Assembly: GCF_905171775.1 (NCBI RefSeq)
Contig: NC_053499.1
Location: 79,142,315 to 79,206,314 of the forward strand
Direction of reading: 5' to 3'
Length of the DNA stretch: 64,000 bases
DNA from: Rana temporaria
Taxonomy: Eukaryota; Chordata; Amphibia; Anura; Ranidae
Position numbers and translations under genes: made by a program. Of this stretch, positions 1 through 11,263 are shown in pieces. Each line of letters starts with the position of its first letter. The stretch's first letter is position 1. The notes below the pieces were generated by a model, which was not told the DNA's origin, did no database searches, and worked only from the letters and a program-made list of their open reading frames with translations.

Positions 1-315
1 AACAGGCCAAAAATTAGTTTGAACACGCAAACACCATTAAAGTCTATGGGACACAAACATGAAAAATCAAAAGTGTTTATTTTAAAGGTTAATATGCAAG
101 TTATTGTCATAAAAAGTGTTTGGGGACCAGGGTCCTGCCCCAGGGGACATGTATTAATGCAAAGAAAAGTTTTAAAAACTTCAGTTTTTTCAGGAGCAGT
201 GATTATAAGTGAAAGTCCTTTAAATTTCGTACCTGGGTGCTGTATATTGTATGCCTGTAAAGTAGCGCATGTTTCCCGTGTTTAGAACTGTCCCTGCACA
301 AAATGTCATTTCTAA

Positions 316-792
316 TGCCATGTACACACGGTCGTGTGTACATGGCATGATGAAATAAATGATGAAATGATGATGAAATAAAACAACGTTTTTAAAAACG
401 TCATTTAAAATGATCGTGTGTGGGCTTCACATCGTTTTTTGTCTTCTAAAAAACGACCAAAAAATATTTGAACATGCTTTAATTTTTTATGTCGTTTTTC
501 AAAATGTCGTTTTTTGTGTCATAAAAAATGATCATGTGTGGGCTAAAACAACGTTTTAAACAACATTTTAAACCTGCGCATGCTCAGAAGCAAGTTATGA
601 GATGGGAGCTTGAATGGAACAGAGTGCCGTTGTACGTGTTGTACGTAACCACGCTTTGCTAGAGCATTTTGAAAAAACAATGGTTTGTGGGCAACATCGT
701 TTTTTAAAATGAAGTTTGAAAAACGTCGTTTTTTTTCATGATAAAAAACAACGTTTTTTTCCAAGACAAATATGTACTGTGTGTACGCGGCA
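316..792. mobile_element. MITE with TGCC..GTACACAC ends, Harbinger-like
   Basis: This 477-bp AT-rich insert has inverted ends TGCCATGTACACAC and TGCCGCGTACACAC (second read on the minus strand). It sits inside FB-1. Flanking triplets are TAA and TTA, while paralogous empty sites at 51745 and 53090 have TGA at that position, so a 3-bp TSD with later substitutions fits both the length and position of the empty site. A 2-bp TA duplication can also be drawn. Three-base TSDs and the similar MITE at 46091-46581 suggest PIF/Harbinger. Internal GTTTTTTA/TAAAAAAC stretches could fold back. It has no coding capacity. Confidence 0.72.
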
Positions 793-938
793 TTAAGGAA
801 AAAAAGTAATTTAAAACTACTCGTGGCTATTCATGAATTGTTGGGTACCGGCAATAAGTGTCAAAGTAATTGAAAAAAACCGTCAGGGGTTCCCCCCCAG
901 TCCATTACCAGACCCTTTGGGTCTGGTATGAATATTAA

Positions 939-1269
939 CCACTTAACCACCAGCTGCCGCCAAATAATGGTGACAGGGTGGTTGCTTAACTCTGGGAGGA
1001 CGTTATATAATGTCCTCCCAGAGAATCATTCCCGTGTGCCCCCTCGGGCGCGCACACGGAAACATCGATGCTCGCCGGGTCCCTAAGGGACCCGGCGCAA
1101 CACAGATCATGGTAAAGAGCCAATGACAGCGGCCCTTTACCATGTGATTGCGCCGTCCAATGTTGGCACGATCACAATGTAAACGAAAAAAGGTCATGGC
1201 AAGTTCATCTCTCTCCTCTCCTCACACAGATGCAGCGTGAGAGGAGAGATCAGTTTCGAACTGTGAGTG
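939..1269 (+). other. piggyBac left subterminal region
   Basis: Non-coding left end of the piggyBac element. It holds short inverted repeats, for example 'ctgggaggacgttata' pairing with 'tataatgtcctcccag' at about 993-1022, and another around 1073-1096 based on 'gggtccctaagggaccc'. Such subterminal palindromes are common near transposase binding sites, but binding is not shown here. No ORF is supported. Confidence 0.5.
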
Positions 1270-1880
1270 TCCCTTTCTTATAGCTGTGCCCAACAGTGCC
1301 CAAAAGTGCCCAATAGTGCCCAAAAAGTGCCACAACTGGGCCACATCTATGCCCAATAGTGCCACATCTGTGCCACCTGTGCCACACCAGTGCCACCAGA
1401 GCCGCACCAGTGCCACACCAGTGCCACTTGTGCCCATCAGTGCTCATCTGCACCACTGAAGTGCCACATCAGTGCCGCCTGTGCCCACCAGTGCCACCTG
1501 TGCCCACCAGTGCCGCCTGTGTGCCAATCAGTGCCACCAGAAGCCACACCAGTGCACACCAAAGCCACACCAGTGAACACCAGAGCCACACCAGTGCCAC
1601 ACCAGAGCAACCTGTGCCCATCAGTGCCACCTGTGCCACCTGTGCCCATCAGTGCTTATCTGCGCTACTGCAGTGCCACATCATTGTAGCCTGTGCCCAC
1701 CAGTCCCACCAGTGCCACCTGTGCCCACCAGTGCTGCCTGTGTGCTAATCAGTGCCACCAGAGCCACACCAGTGCAACCAGAGCCACACCCGTGCAACTA
1801 CAGTGCACATCAGTTCCGCCTGTGCCCACCTGTGTCCACCAGTGCCACCACAGTGCTCTGCAGTGCAGCCTCACCAGCCA
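1270..1880 (+). repeat. Degenerate CCACCAGTGCC minisatellite before piggyBac ATG
   Basis: About 600 bases are built from variable copies of short units such as 'cagtgccacctgtgcc' and 'caccagtgcc'. The array stops about 5 bases before the piggyBac start codon. Because unit length is often a multiple of three, several frames stay open on both strands; the resulting Cys/His/Pro-rich ORFs are artefacts. hAT-2 and hAT-3 show the same placement of an array just upstream of the transposase start. Confidence 0.85.
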
Positions 1881-1885
1881 CCAGT

Positions 1886-3738
1886 ATGGCAAAAAAAATC
1901 TTTACTAGTGTGGAGGCCTACCGGCGTGTAATCATGAGCGATGAAAGCAGCGGGGATTCGGATTCGGCCTATGAACCTGTTACAGACAGTGGGTCTGATA
2001 CAGAATCAGAAGACGGTGTGACCGTGAAAAGAAGGGGTGCTGACGTGGAGAAGCAGCCTACTCCCAGCAGCGCAGGGCCATCCACCCCAAGCACTGTGCT
2101 GTCCACCTAAAGCACAGTGCCGTCCACCTCAAGCGCAGTGCCGTCCTCCTCAAGCGCAGTGACGTCCACCTCAAGCGCAGTGCCACTGCAACAAAGGCCA
2201 GGCACCAGTAGGGTGTCATCTCAGCCCCAAAGGGATAGGGGCAATGCCAGCCTTCCCTATGGCCTCAAAACCCCCTTTGTCTTCCCCCTAATTCCAGAGC
2301 AGCAAATATCCCCCCTTTCACCGCCCAGCCAGGTGTCCAGGTGAACACAGATGATTTTGCCATGCTCTATTTTATTCATTTAGCTTTCATCGAAGACTTG
2401 CTATGCTCCATTGTGGCCCAGTGCAACCTCTACGCACAGCAGTACATAGAAAGCAACCCTGGTTCTATTTACGCCTGTCCCTTTGAGTGGAGATAACTAA
2501 CTGTAGAGGAATTCAAAATCATGGGACTTTAAAAAAAAAAAAAAACAATTGTACTCCTACTGGTCTACCAAACTCATCCACCACATGCCACTCTTCTCCT
2601 CCCTTATTCCAAGATCCCGATACCTAATAATTATGCAGTTCCTCCACTATAACGACAACACCCGGTGCCTCCCCGAAATGACCCAGCTTTTGACAAACTA
2701 TATAAAATTCAGCCACTCCTAAATTTTTTCTTAGAATTTTTTTCCCAGTTATATATCCCTGAACAGAATATCTCCGTGGATGAGTCCCTTGTAAAATTCT
2801 CAGGCAGGCTGGGCATTAAACAGTTTATCCCAAGCAAAAGGGCCCCGATATGGGGTTAAAATGTACAAACTTTGCGACCGAGCCACGGGGTACATCTACG
2901 CCTTCCTTGTGTACGAAGGGAAGGACTCCCAACTGCATCCCCCTGAATGCCCATAGTACATCGGAGTCAGCGGGAAAAGTGGTCTGGGAGCTTATCCATC
3001 CACTCCTTGGAAAGGGATACCACCTTTATGTGGATAGTTTTTATACCAGCTTGCCCCTGTTTCGCAATCTTTACCGGAGGGACACCCCAGCATGTGGCAC
3101 AGTAAGAGCCAATAGAAAATGCTTCCCACATAAACTGGTCAATGAAAAGCAACGACGAGGGGAGAAAGCATCATTGAGGAACCAGGAGATATTGGCTGTC
3201 AGGTGGAGGGACAAACCAAAATGTCCACATGCTCACATCAATCCACAATGACACCTACCTGGAAGTCCCCAAAATAAATGGCCCAATTCAGAAACCATCT
3301 TGTGTCTATGATTACAATTTGTTTATGGGGGGAGTGAACTTCAACGATCAGATGATTGAACCCTACCTTCCTACAAGAAAATCCTGCCACTGGTATAAGT
3401 AAGTGGCCATTTATTTTTTCAGTTTGACCATGTATAACACTTGTTATTTACAAAAATCTACAGAGAACCCTGTAACCTATCTTTACTACCAAGAAGAAGT
3501 TATCTCCGTCCTTTTGTACCCTGAAAGCCCACCAGAAAATATTCGATCTGATGAGTGCCACTTTCCTGAGAAAGCCCTCCCCCGTGAAACAGGCTACAGA
3601 CGTCAGAAAAAATGCCGGGTGTGCTCCAGAGGAGGAATTCGAAGAGACACCATGTATTATTGTCCCGATTGTCCTTTCCAACCAGGCCTCTGTATAGGTG
3701 CCTGTTTCCGCCGTTACCATACTTCCCAACATTATTAG
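1886..3738 (+). pseudogene. piggyBac transposase, broken
   Basis: A DDD transposase that would cut at TTAA sites. The start is the ATG at 1886 (MAKKIFTSVEAYRR), directly after the repeat leader, followed by an acidic Ser/Asp region usual for these proteins. All three catalytic Asp motifs can be read: SVDESL near 2778, YVDSFYTS near 3030, and MGGVNFNDQM with its Asp at 3346. The C-terminus (about 3611-3738) is the Cys-rich zinc-binding domain with CRVC, CPDC and CIGAC. Full span is 617 codons, near family size. Breaks include stops at 2108, 2342 and about 2493, A-run slippage near 2530 and frame changes near 2850 and 2950. Not functional. Confidence 0.88.
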
Positions 3739-4145
3739 GGAAGTATGGTAAACAAATTAATAAAGAAGGGGAAGGTGGGACTTTAAATGAGGTTGTTTGA
3801 CATTGTGAAGGTATATTAAAAATATCTGTTTATTCATCATCAACATACAATTATATATATATACAGAAACAAGACAGTATTAGAAATCACATTCATAATA
3901 AGTATCTACATATATATAGTCCATCCACACATCCGTATATTCGTGTGGTGTGGACAAAAATTGCATAGGTCTTTGTCAGGTCTGAAAATGTTCCTTATAT
4001 AAGTTCATGTGAGTAAACATAACATATGGGCAGCACCAAAGACATATTGATACCAATATAGGACATAAAACCATGATTGTTGTATAAAGAATAAATAAAT
4101 CACAATAAATTGATTGGTTAAAAGTATATATCAGCATCATGTAAG

Positions 4146-4182
4146 GCCCAACGTGTTTCGTGTTACGACACTCTTCAGGGGC
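4146..4182 (-). ncRNA. Hammerhead motif, PLE-A left copy
   Basis: Minus-strand counterpart of the motif at 10755-10791. It keeps GCCC/GGGC stem I, CUGAAGA, stem II GUGU-CGUA-ACAC and GAAAC. The cleavage triplet is GUU, not GUC, and the stem III loop is AC. GUU is tolerated but usually slower, so this copy is probably weaker. Confidence 0.7.
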
Positions 4183-6361
4183 GGATGCTTGAGTATATCT
4201 ATGAAATATGTATAACAAAGGTAAAATTAGTCTGGCTGTATCAGAAAATAGTAAATAGAGGAAGCAGACTGCGCAAAGGAACACACAAAACACAAAGCAG
4301 CTGGACACTGAAGGTAAATAAATCCTTGATCAAAGTACATAGAAAAAAGCAGTGCAGCGCTACAAATAAAACACACAAAAAATAAAAAAATAAAATAAAA
4401 ATAAAATGATGAGTCCAAAGAATGATCAATCGAAGTGATGAAAGGGTTAAACTGACTCCTGGAACCTCAGTGAGGTGTTCAGATACAAAACTCCTTAAAA
4501 CACAGCAAACAGATATCCTTGAATAGAAGTACAAGCCGCTCACCTGAACGGATGGACCTGTGTGTGAGCAGCAGGTCAAATGCGCTGTCCCTCAACGGAG
4601 GGGGTATAGATATAACGGTGCCTCCTCGGATAGTCCTTTTCTCCAAACGACTCCTGAGGATGGGTGGTCATCCGATACACTCTCACATGGGATGGTGTCA
4701 TGGAAGGATATAAAGCAGACACATAGTGCTCTCTGTATGATCACAATAACAGTAAAATTTATTAAAAAGATATGGTACTCACAAATATAGCACTATGTCC
4801 TAGTGCATGGAAAATGAGCATACAACATATAAAAGACCAGGTAGGTGGCTGTCCTGACATCAAATGAAAGCCCCCCGCACGCGTATCGTCCCAAGGAACA
4901 GGACTTCTTCAGCGGATAAGGGGCTACTGTGTCAGGATTCAATATATAAGGCAGCAAAACCCAATTAGGCCAATTAGAGAAAACCCCGCCCCCAAGATGA
5001 GATACACCCATCACAGGATGTTTTTTAAAAACATACATAGCCATCACCGCTGTAATGGGGAACTGCAAGGTACAAACAAACAGGATGATCAGGAGCATTT
5101 CTTAACTGTAAGCAGGAGGACAGTATTCCAATGCACACATGCAGCCCTCATGTACTCAAACATCACAGCAGCTCACCACAGTCTCCATATAGTGTATGCA
5201 GGGGACCGATAGAGTGGAAAAGATAAAAACCGATTAAACCACTAACCTTATAAATCAATGCATCAGGTAGAGCTGGGACTGTAAAAACACAATCACGATG
5301 GCCCACGGCGTCCTCCATAGCGTCACATGGCCATAGCAAGTCATGTGACGTACTGTTGCTAAGGAGCCAACACTGGACGCAAGGATACATGAAACTCCGC
5401 CCATCGTGGGCGGCAACCCATGTGACGTGAACCGCCCCTTCTGGGCAGCAACGCTACGAGGCTGAACTGAGGGAAACCCCAGTATCAGACGTCACTGTAG
5501 GCGGTAACATGCGTGGTGAGGACCGTCCATTGTGCACAGCACAATACCATACTCAGGAAGGGAAGGGGAACCACAATGATGTGGCGCCGATAGACACGCC
5601 CATCATGGGCTGTAACCTCACATAACTGGCAGGCAACATGCGTGGCGGGGACCACCCATTGTGCACAACACAATACCATACTAAAAAAGGGGGAGGAGAA
5701 CCACAATGATTTGGCGCCGCTAAACCCGCCCATCATGGGCAGGCAACCTCACATAACTGGCAGGCAGAAAAAGTAAAAGAATTGTCAGAGTTCTGACAAG
5801 CCAATCTCAGTTAAAGTATGGGGACTCAACATAAATTAGGGGACAGGGTAAACAAAGCTCAACAACGTTGTGGACAGAGCCAAAAGCATTAAAACAGGAA
5901 ACAGATAGGGAAAAATACATTACCCAAACAAGAATCTTACTTAAGATCACTAGTAAAGAACAATAACTTATATACCCAACACAATGATCAGTGCATAATA
6001 AAGGACACAGCATGCGAAGACCAAAGATGCAAATACAATAGCTGTTCATGGGTAAGAATAATCCCATCATCTAATTTAACCCCAAACCAGCGGAGGGAGC
6101 CAAAAAGCTTCACTCAACAGTGGATAGAGAAAAAAGAAAAAATATATAAGAAAAACACTTATAGAAAATGATAAAATTAAAATGGAAACATCAGCACAGC
6201 CACCTATCTAGTTTACAATATTAAATAAAAATAAAAATAAAAATAAAATATAATACAGAAAACTCATAATCAAGAAAACAACGAGATACATACTAACGAT
6301 CTGAAATAAAACAGTTGAGGTCAACTTCTACATTTAACCCCAATGGTACTCCCACTTTTAG

Positions 6362-7142
6362 TTAATAGACCCAGAAAGATTCTCGTTGGCTGAGATGTCT
6401 AATGAAATTTCCACCTCGCCAATGATTCGCTACTTTTTCAATAGCCCAGAACTGCAACCCGGCCGGGTTACGGTTATGGTGCAATCTAAAATGTTTAGAC
6501 ACATTGTGGGTGACAAGCCCCTTTTTGATGTTGGTTACATGTTCACCAATCCTTACATGTAGAGGTCTGGACGTTCTTCCCACATACTGAAGTCTGCATT
6601 CGCTTTGTAGTGCATAGACTACTCCTATGGTGTCACGAGTAATGAGATCCTTAATTTTATAGTTTTTTCCTGTAGCTGTTGCTGTGAATTCTTTACGTTT
6701 CTTAACATTCTTCTTAGCCTTCCTGCAAGGTGGACATCTGCCACACGCATGGAAGCCAGTAAGAAAGTCAAAAATCCTATTCTCAGTATTAACAGGTGGA
6801 TCTATAACTCCTGGGACCAATTTGTCCCTGAGTGAAGGTGCTCTCTTATACACAAATTGCGGACGATCTGGCAACAGAGGGCCCAGTAATCTATCATTTT
6901 TAAGAATAGGTCAATGTTTTAGTACAATCTTTTCAAATTTACGATATTGTATATTATAGTCTAAAACCATTCGGATGCCTGAAAGATCCTTTCGATCTTT
7001 TTTAGGTTTATCTAAGACCAAGGTGTTTCTGTCAAGATTGAGGACTGTTTCCATTTCTCTATCCAGCAAATTCCTGTCATAACCTTTCTCCAGAAAACGC
7101 TTGGATAAGGCATGTGATTGAGAAACAAAATCATTGATCATT
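6362..7142 (-). pseudogene. PLE-A left copy: RT end plus GIY-YIG domain
   Basis: C-terminal part of a Penelope-like polyprotein: a reverse transcriptase remnant followed by a GIY-YIG endonuclease thought to cut the target. Read on the minus strand, 7142 to 6912 encodes the RT-to-linker region with KKDRKDLSGIRMVLDYN. The GIY-YIG part follows from about 6874, with CGRCPPC, then TIGVVYAL..LQYVGRTSRPLHVR. A TGA at 6911-6913 replaces the Trp expected in the linker (KH-W-PIL). The frame ends at 6362 with a second stop after ESFWVY, where the right copy continues. The N-terminal RT core is missing, so it is dead on arrival. Confidence 0.85.
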
Positions 7143-7862
7143 GATAAACCTAAAAAAGATCGAAAGGATCTTTCAGGCATCCGAATGGTTTTAGACTATA
7201 ATATACAATATCGTAAATTTGAAAAGATTGTACTAAAACATTGACCTATTCTTAAAAATGATAGATTACTGGGCCCTCTGTTGCCAGATCGTCCGCAATT
7301 TGTGTATAAGAGAGCACCTTCACTCAGGGACAAATTGGCCCCAGGAGTTATAGATCCACCTGTTAATATTGAGAATAGGATTTTTGACTTTCTTACTGGC
7401 TTCCATGCGTGTGGCAGATGTCCACCTTGCAGGAAGGCTAAGAAGAATGTTAAGAAACGTAAAGAATTCACAGCAACAGCTACAGGAAAAAACTATAAAA
7501 TTAAGGATCTCATTACTTGTGACACCATAGGAGTAGTTCTTGCACTACAATGCGAATGCGGACTTCAGTATGTGGGAAGAACGTCCAGACCTCTACATGT
7601 AAGGATTGGTGAACATGTAACCAACATCAAAAAGGGGCTTGTCACCCACAATGTGTCTAAACATTTTAGATTGCACCATAACCGTAACCCGGCCGGGTTG
7701 CAGTTCTGGGCTATTGAAAAAGTAGCGAATCATTGGCGAGGTGGAAATTTCATTAGACATCTCAGCCAACGAGAATCTTTCTGGGTCTATGAACTAAAAG
7801 TGGGAGTACCATTGGGGTTAAATGTAGAAGTTGACCTCAACTGTTTTATTTCAGATGGTTAG
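7143..7862 (+). pseudogene. PLE-A right copy: GIY-YIG endonuclease end
   Basis: Plus-strand counterpart of the left copy, starting at DKPKKDRKDL and so shorter at its 5' side by about 130 bp. It has the same Trp-to-TGA change (7242-7244) in the linker as the left copy. Downstream, 7281-7862 is open for 193 aa: MPDRPQFVYKRAPSLRD, a Cys pair CGRCPPC, the GIY-YIG core (GVVLALQCECGLQYVGRTSRPL), RESFWVY, and a C-terminal tail lost from the left copy. GIY-YIG is the PLE hallmark outside the RT. No start or RT core is present, so a product is unlikely. Confidence 0.86.
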
Positions 7863-9826
7863 TATGTATCTAGTTGTTTTCTTGATTATGGGTTTTCTGT
7901 ATTATATTTTATTTTTATTTTTATTTTTATTTTTATTTAATATTGTAAACTAGATAGGTGGTTGTGCTGATGTCTCTGTTTTAATTTTTAATTTTATCAT
8001 TTTCTATAAGTGTTTTTCTTATATATTTTTTCTTTTTTCTCTATCCACTGTTGAGTGAAGCTTTTTGGCTCCCTCCGCTGGTTTGGGGTTAAATTAGATG
8101 ATGGGATTATTCTTACCCATGAACAGCTATTGTATTTGCATCTTTGGTCTTCGCATGCTGTGTCCTTTATTATGCACTGATCATTGTGTTGGGTATATAA
8201 GTTATTGTTCTTTACTAGTGATCTTAAGTAAGATTCTTGTTTGGGTAATGTATTTTTCCCTATCTGTTTCCTGTTTTAATGCTTTTGGCTCTGTCCACAA
8301 CATTGTTGAGCTTTGTTTACCCTGTCCCCTAATTTATGTTGAGTCCCCATACTTTAACTGAGAATGGCTTGTCAGAACTCTGACAATTCTTTTACTTTTT
8401 CTGCCTGCCAGTTATGTGAGGTTGCCTGCCCATGATGGGCGGGTTTAGCGGTGCCACGTCATTGTGGTTCTCCTCCCCCTTTTTTAGTATGGTATTGTGT
8501 TGTGCACAATGGGCGGTCCCCGCCATGCATGTTGCCTGCCAGTTATGTGAGGTTACTGCCCATGATGGGCGTGTCTATCGGCGCCACGTCATTGTGGTTC
8601 CCCTTCCCTTCCTGAGTATGGTATTGTGCTGTGCACAATGGACGGTCCTCACCACGCATGTTACCGCCTACAGTGACGTCTGATACTGGGGTTTCCCTCA
8701 GTTCAGCATCGTAGCGTTGCTGCCCAGAAGGGGCGGTTCACGCCGCATGGGTTGCCGCCCACGATGGGCGGAGTTTCGTGTATCCTTGCGTCCAGTGTTG
8801 GCTCCTTAGCAACAGTACGTCACATGACTTGCTATGGCCATGTGATGCTATGGAGGACGCCGTGGGCCATCGTGATTGTGTTTTTTACAGTCCCAGCTCT
8901 ACCTGATGCATTGATTTATAAGGTTAGTGGTTTAATCGGTTTTTATCTTTTCCACTCTATCGGTCCCCTGCATACACTGTGGAGACTGTGGTTGTGAGCT
9001 GCTGTGATGTTTGAGTACATGAGGGCTGCATGTGTGCATTGGAATACTGTCCTCCTGCTTACAGTTAAGAAATGCTCCTGATCATCCTGTTTGTTTGTAC
9101 CTTGCAGTTCCCAATTACAGCGGTGATGGCTATGTATGTTTTTAAAAAACATCCTGTGATGGGTGTATCTCATCTTGGGGGCGGGGTTTTCTCTAATTGG
9201 CCTAATTGGGTTTTGCTGCCTTATATATTGAATCCTGACACAGTAGCCCCTTATCCACTGAAGAAGTCCTGTTCCTTGGGACGATACGCGTGCAGGGGGC
9301 TTTCATTTGATGTCAGGACAGCCACCTACCTGGTCTTTTATATGTTGTACGCTCATTTTCCATGCACTAGGACATAGTGCTATATTTGTGAGTACCATAT
9401 ATTTTTAATAAATTTTACTGTTATTGTGATCATACGGAGAGCACTATGTGTCTGCTTTATATCCTTCCATGACACCATCCCATGTGAGGATGACCACCCA
9501 TCCTCAGGAGTCGTTTGGAGAAAAGGACTATCCGAGGAGGCACCGTTATATCTATACCCCCTCCGTTGAGGGACAGCGCATTTGACCTGCTGCTCACACA
9601 CAGGTCCATCCGTTCAGGTGAGCGGCTTGTACTTCTATTCAAGGATATCTGTTTGCTGTGTTTTAAGGAGTTTTGTATCTGAACACCTCACTGAGGTTCC
9701 AGGAGTCAGTTTAACCATTTTGTCACGTCGATTGATCATTCTTTGGACTCATCATTTTATTTTTATTTTATTTTTTTTATTTTTTGTGTGTTTTATTTGT
9801 AGCGCTGCACTGCTTTTTTCTATGTA
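7863..9826 (+). other. PLE-A right copy, non-coding 3'/pLTR-like DNA
   Basis: No credible gene; its mirror is about 4336-6361. It contains an internal direct repeat: 'ctgccagttatgtgaggtt' with 'catgatgggcg' and 'gtgcacaatgg' occurs near 8402-8510 and again near 8532-8645. It holds the degenerate hammerhead motif. The 70-100 aa ORFs here occur in both arms and match no family I know. I read this as the PLE's terminal-repeat (pLTR) region. Confidence 0.6.
9254..9300 (+). ncRNA. Degenerate hammerhead-like motif
   Basis: CUGAAGA at 9258-9264 is followed by a GUCC/GGAC stem, then GAUACGCGUGC where an active ribozyme needs GAAAC...GUC. The A-to-U change in the GAA core and the altered cleavage site predict inactivity. 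The minus-strand partner lies at about 4871-4918 with the same defect. Two motifs per copy fit the repeated terminal (pLTR) layout of PLEs. Confidence 0.5.
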
Positions 9827-10696
9827 TCAGAAAATATCAAGAAAAGGTCATTTGGACCCTCCTATGTACTTACATAAGGTCCAAAAAGAGGGATAAAATG
9901 CTGCGACCATTGGAAGGGGGCTCCACAAAATGTCAGTCACGGGAGCTGAGGTAATATCGAGCCGCCATCGCGCGAAGCATGTGATAACCATCGTAGCTGC
10001 CGTGGATGGGATACAATGGGCGTCTGGCGCGGGCGGCATTCATCGCCTCTGTCGGGGCCCTTCCCATTCCACGTCACGCTAGCGTGACGCTGGTACGTGC
10101 CAACATGCACTTAGCAGGGACTATATATACCTGGTTTTCCTTCCCCAAAACACGGCTGTGCTGCTCCTCCTTGGAAGACGCTACACACTTTTTTGCAACA
10201 CATGTATGATCTATTCTGGATCACCCTAGGTTGCCATCTAACCCTCTTTTCTTTGATCGTCTCTGACCCACTGGGTATATTTTGGATGTTTTCAGTGGTC
10301 CTTTTCTTTTTTTCTTTCCTCTCACTATTTTCTGTTCTCCTATTACAGCATACACATATTCACTCCTTCATTCATCCTGATTTATGCTCAATCACTTCCA
10401 CTACCTCTATTCAGACTCCTGATTACTCAACTTACTGATAATACAATTTCTATTCCTATCTATAGGTAGTCATCACTGATACACGTTGTGCTTCTCGGGA
10501 ATCAGCAGCCAGTGTTTTGGGTTCTTTGGGGAACCTTATATGTATGCCTTCCAGCACGCGGCTCGATATTACCTCAGCTCCCGGGACTGACATTTTGTGG
10601 AGCCCCCTTCCAATGGTCGCAGCATTTTATCCCTCTTTTTGGACCTTATGTGAGTACATAGGAGGGTCCAAATGACCTTTTCTTGATATTTTCTGA
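9827..10696. mobile_element. 870-bp insert with ~145-bp inverted ends
   Basis: Present in the right PLE-A copy only. Ends TCAGAAAATATCAAGAAAAGG (left, 21 bp here read as TCAGAAAATATC + AAGAAAAGG) and its inverse continue as near-perfect inverted repeats to about 9965 and 10555. TA flanks both sides. The left PLE copy has a different 95-bp segment (4241-4335) at this place, also between TA dinucleotides and also starting TCAGAAAA. It is therefore either a TA-targeting MITE plus a deletion, or a template-switch rearrangement within the PLE. The middle holds no recognisable gene. Confidence 0.55.
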
Positions 10697-10754
10697 TACA
10701 GCCAGACTAATTTTACCTTTGTTATACATATTCCATAGATATACTCAAGAATCC

Positions 10755-10791
10755 GCCCCTGAAGAGTGTCGTAACATGAAACGCGTCGGGC
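10755..10791 (+). ncRNA. Minimal type-I hammerhead ribozyme motif in PLE-A
   Basis: Reads as a full hammerhead core. Stem I pairs GCCC (10755-10758) with GGGC (10788-10791). CUGAAGA at 10759-10765 matches the conserved CUGANGA. Stem II is GUGU/ACAU with loop CGUA. Then comes GAAAC, a 2-nt loop GC, and GUC (10785-10787), giving a 2-bp stem III and cleavage after C10787. PLEs are known to carry such short-stem-III hammerheads in their terminal repeats, often active as dimers. Cleavage itself is inferred from the fold. Confidence 0.78.
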
Positions 10792-11263
10792 CTTACATGA
10801 TGCTGATATATACTTTTAACCAATCAATTTATTGTGATTTATTTATTCTTTATACAACAATCATGGTTTTATGTCCTATATTGGTATCAATATGTCTTTG
10901 GTGCAGCCCATATGTTATGTTTACTCACATGAACTTATATAAGGAACTTTTTTAGACCTGACAGAGACCTATGAAATTTTTGTCCACACCACATGAATAT
11001 ACGGATGTGTGGGTGGACTATATATATGTAGATACTTATTATGAATGTGATTTCTAATACTGTCTTGTTTCTGTATATATATATAATTGTATGTTGATGA
11101 TGAATAAACAGATATTTTTAATATACCTTCACAATGTCAAACAACCTCATTTAAAGTCCCACCTTCCCCTTCTTTATTAATATGTGACAGGGATGGAGAC
11201 ACACCACATATGTGCCTCATCTAAAGTCCCAAATTTCCCCCTTTCTCTAGTATGGTAAACAAA

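Larger units (their letters stand above)
3757..11248. mobile_element. PLE-A: inverted dimer of Penelope-like elements
   Basis: Two 5'-truncated PLE copies lie head to head: minus-strand copy 3757-7142 and plus-strand copy 7143-11248. The whole unit is flanked once by the 15-bp repeat AGTATGGTAAACAAA (3742-3756 and 11249-11263), so it inserted as a unit or was inverted in place during insertion. The arms match closely. The central 130 bp (about 7013-7142) belongs only to the left copy. The right copy has an extra tail of about 77 bp (11172-11248), an 870-bp insert (9827-10696), and a few substitutions. It sits just after the piggyBac transposase stop codon. Confidence 0.88.

Noticed and set aside
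5163..6070. 70-90 aa ORFs repeated as mirror images at 8098-8997
   Set aside because: Present in both PLE-A arms because the arms are copies; no motif, and they lie in terminal non-coding DNA.
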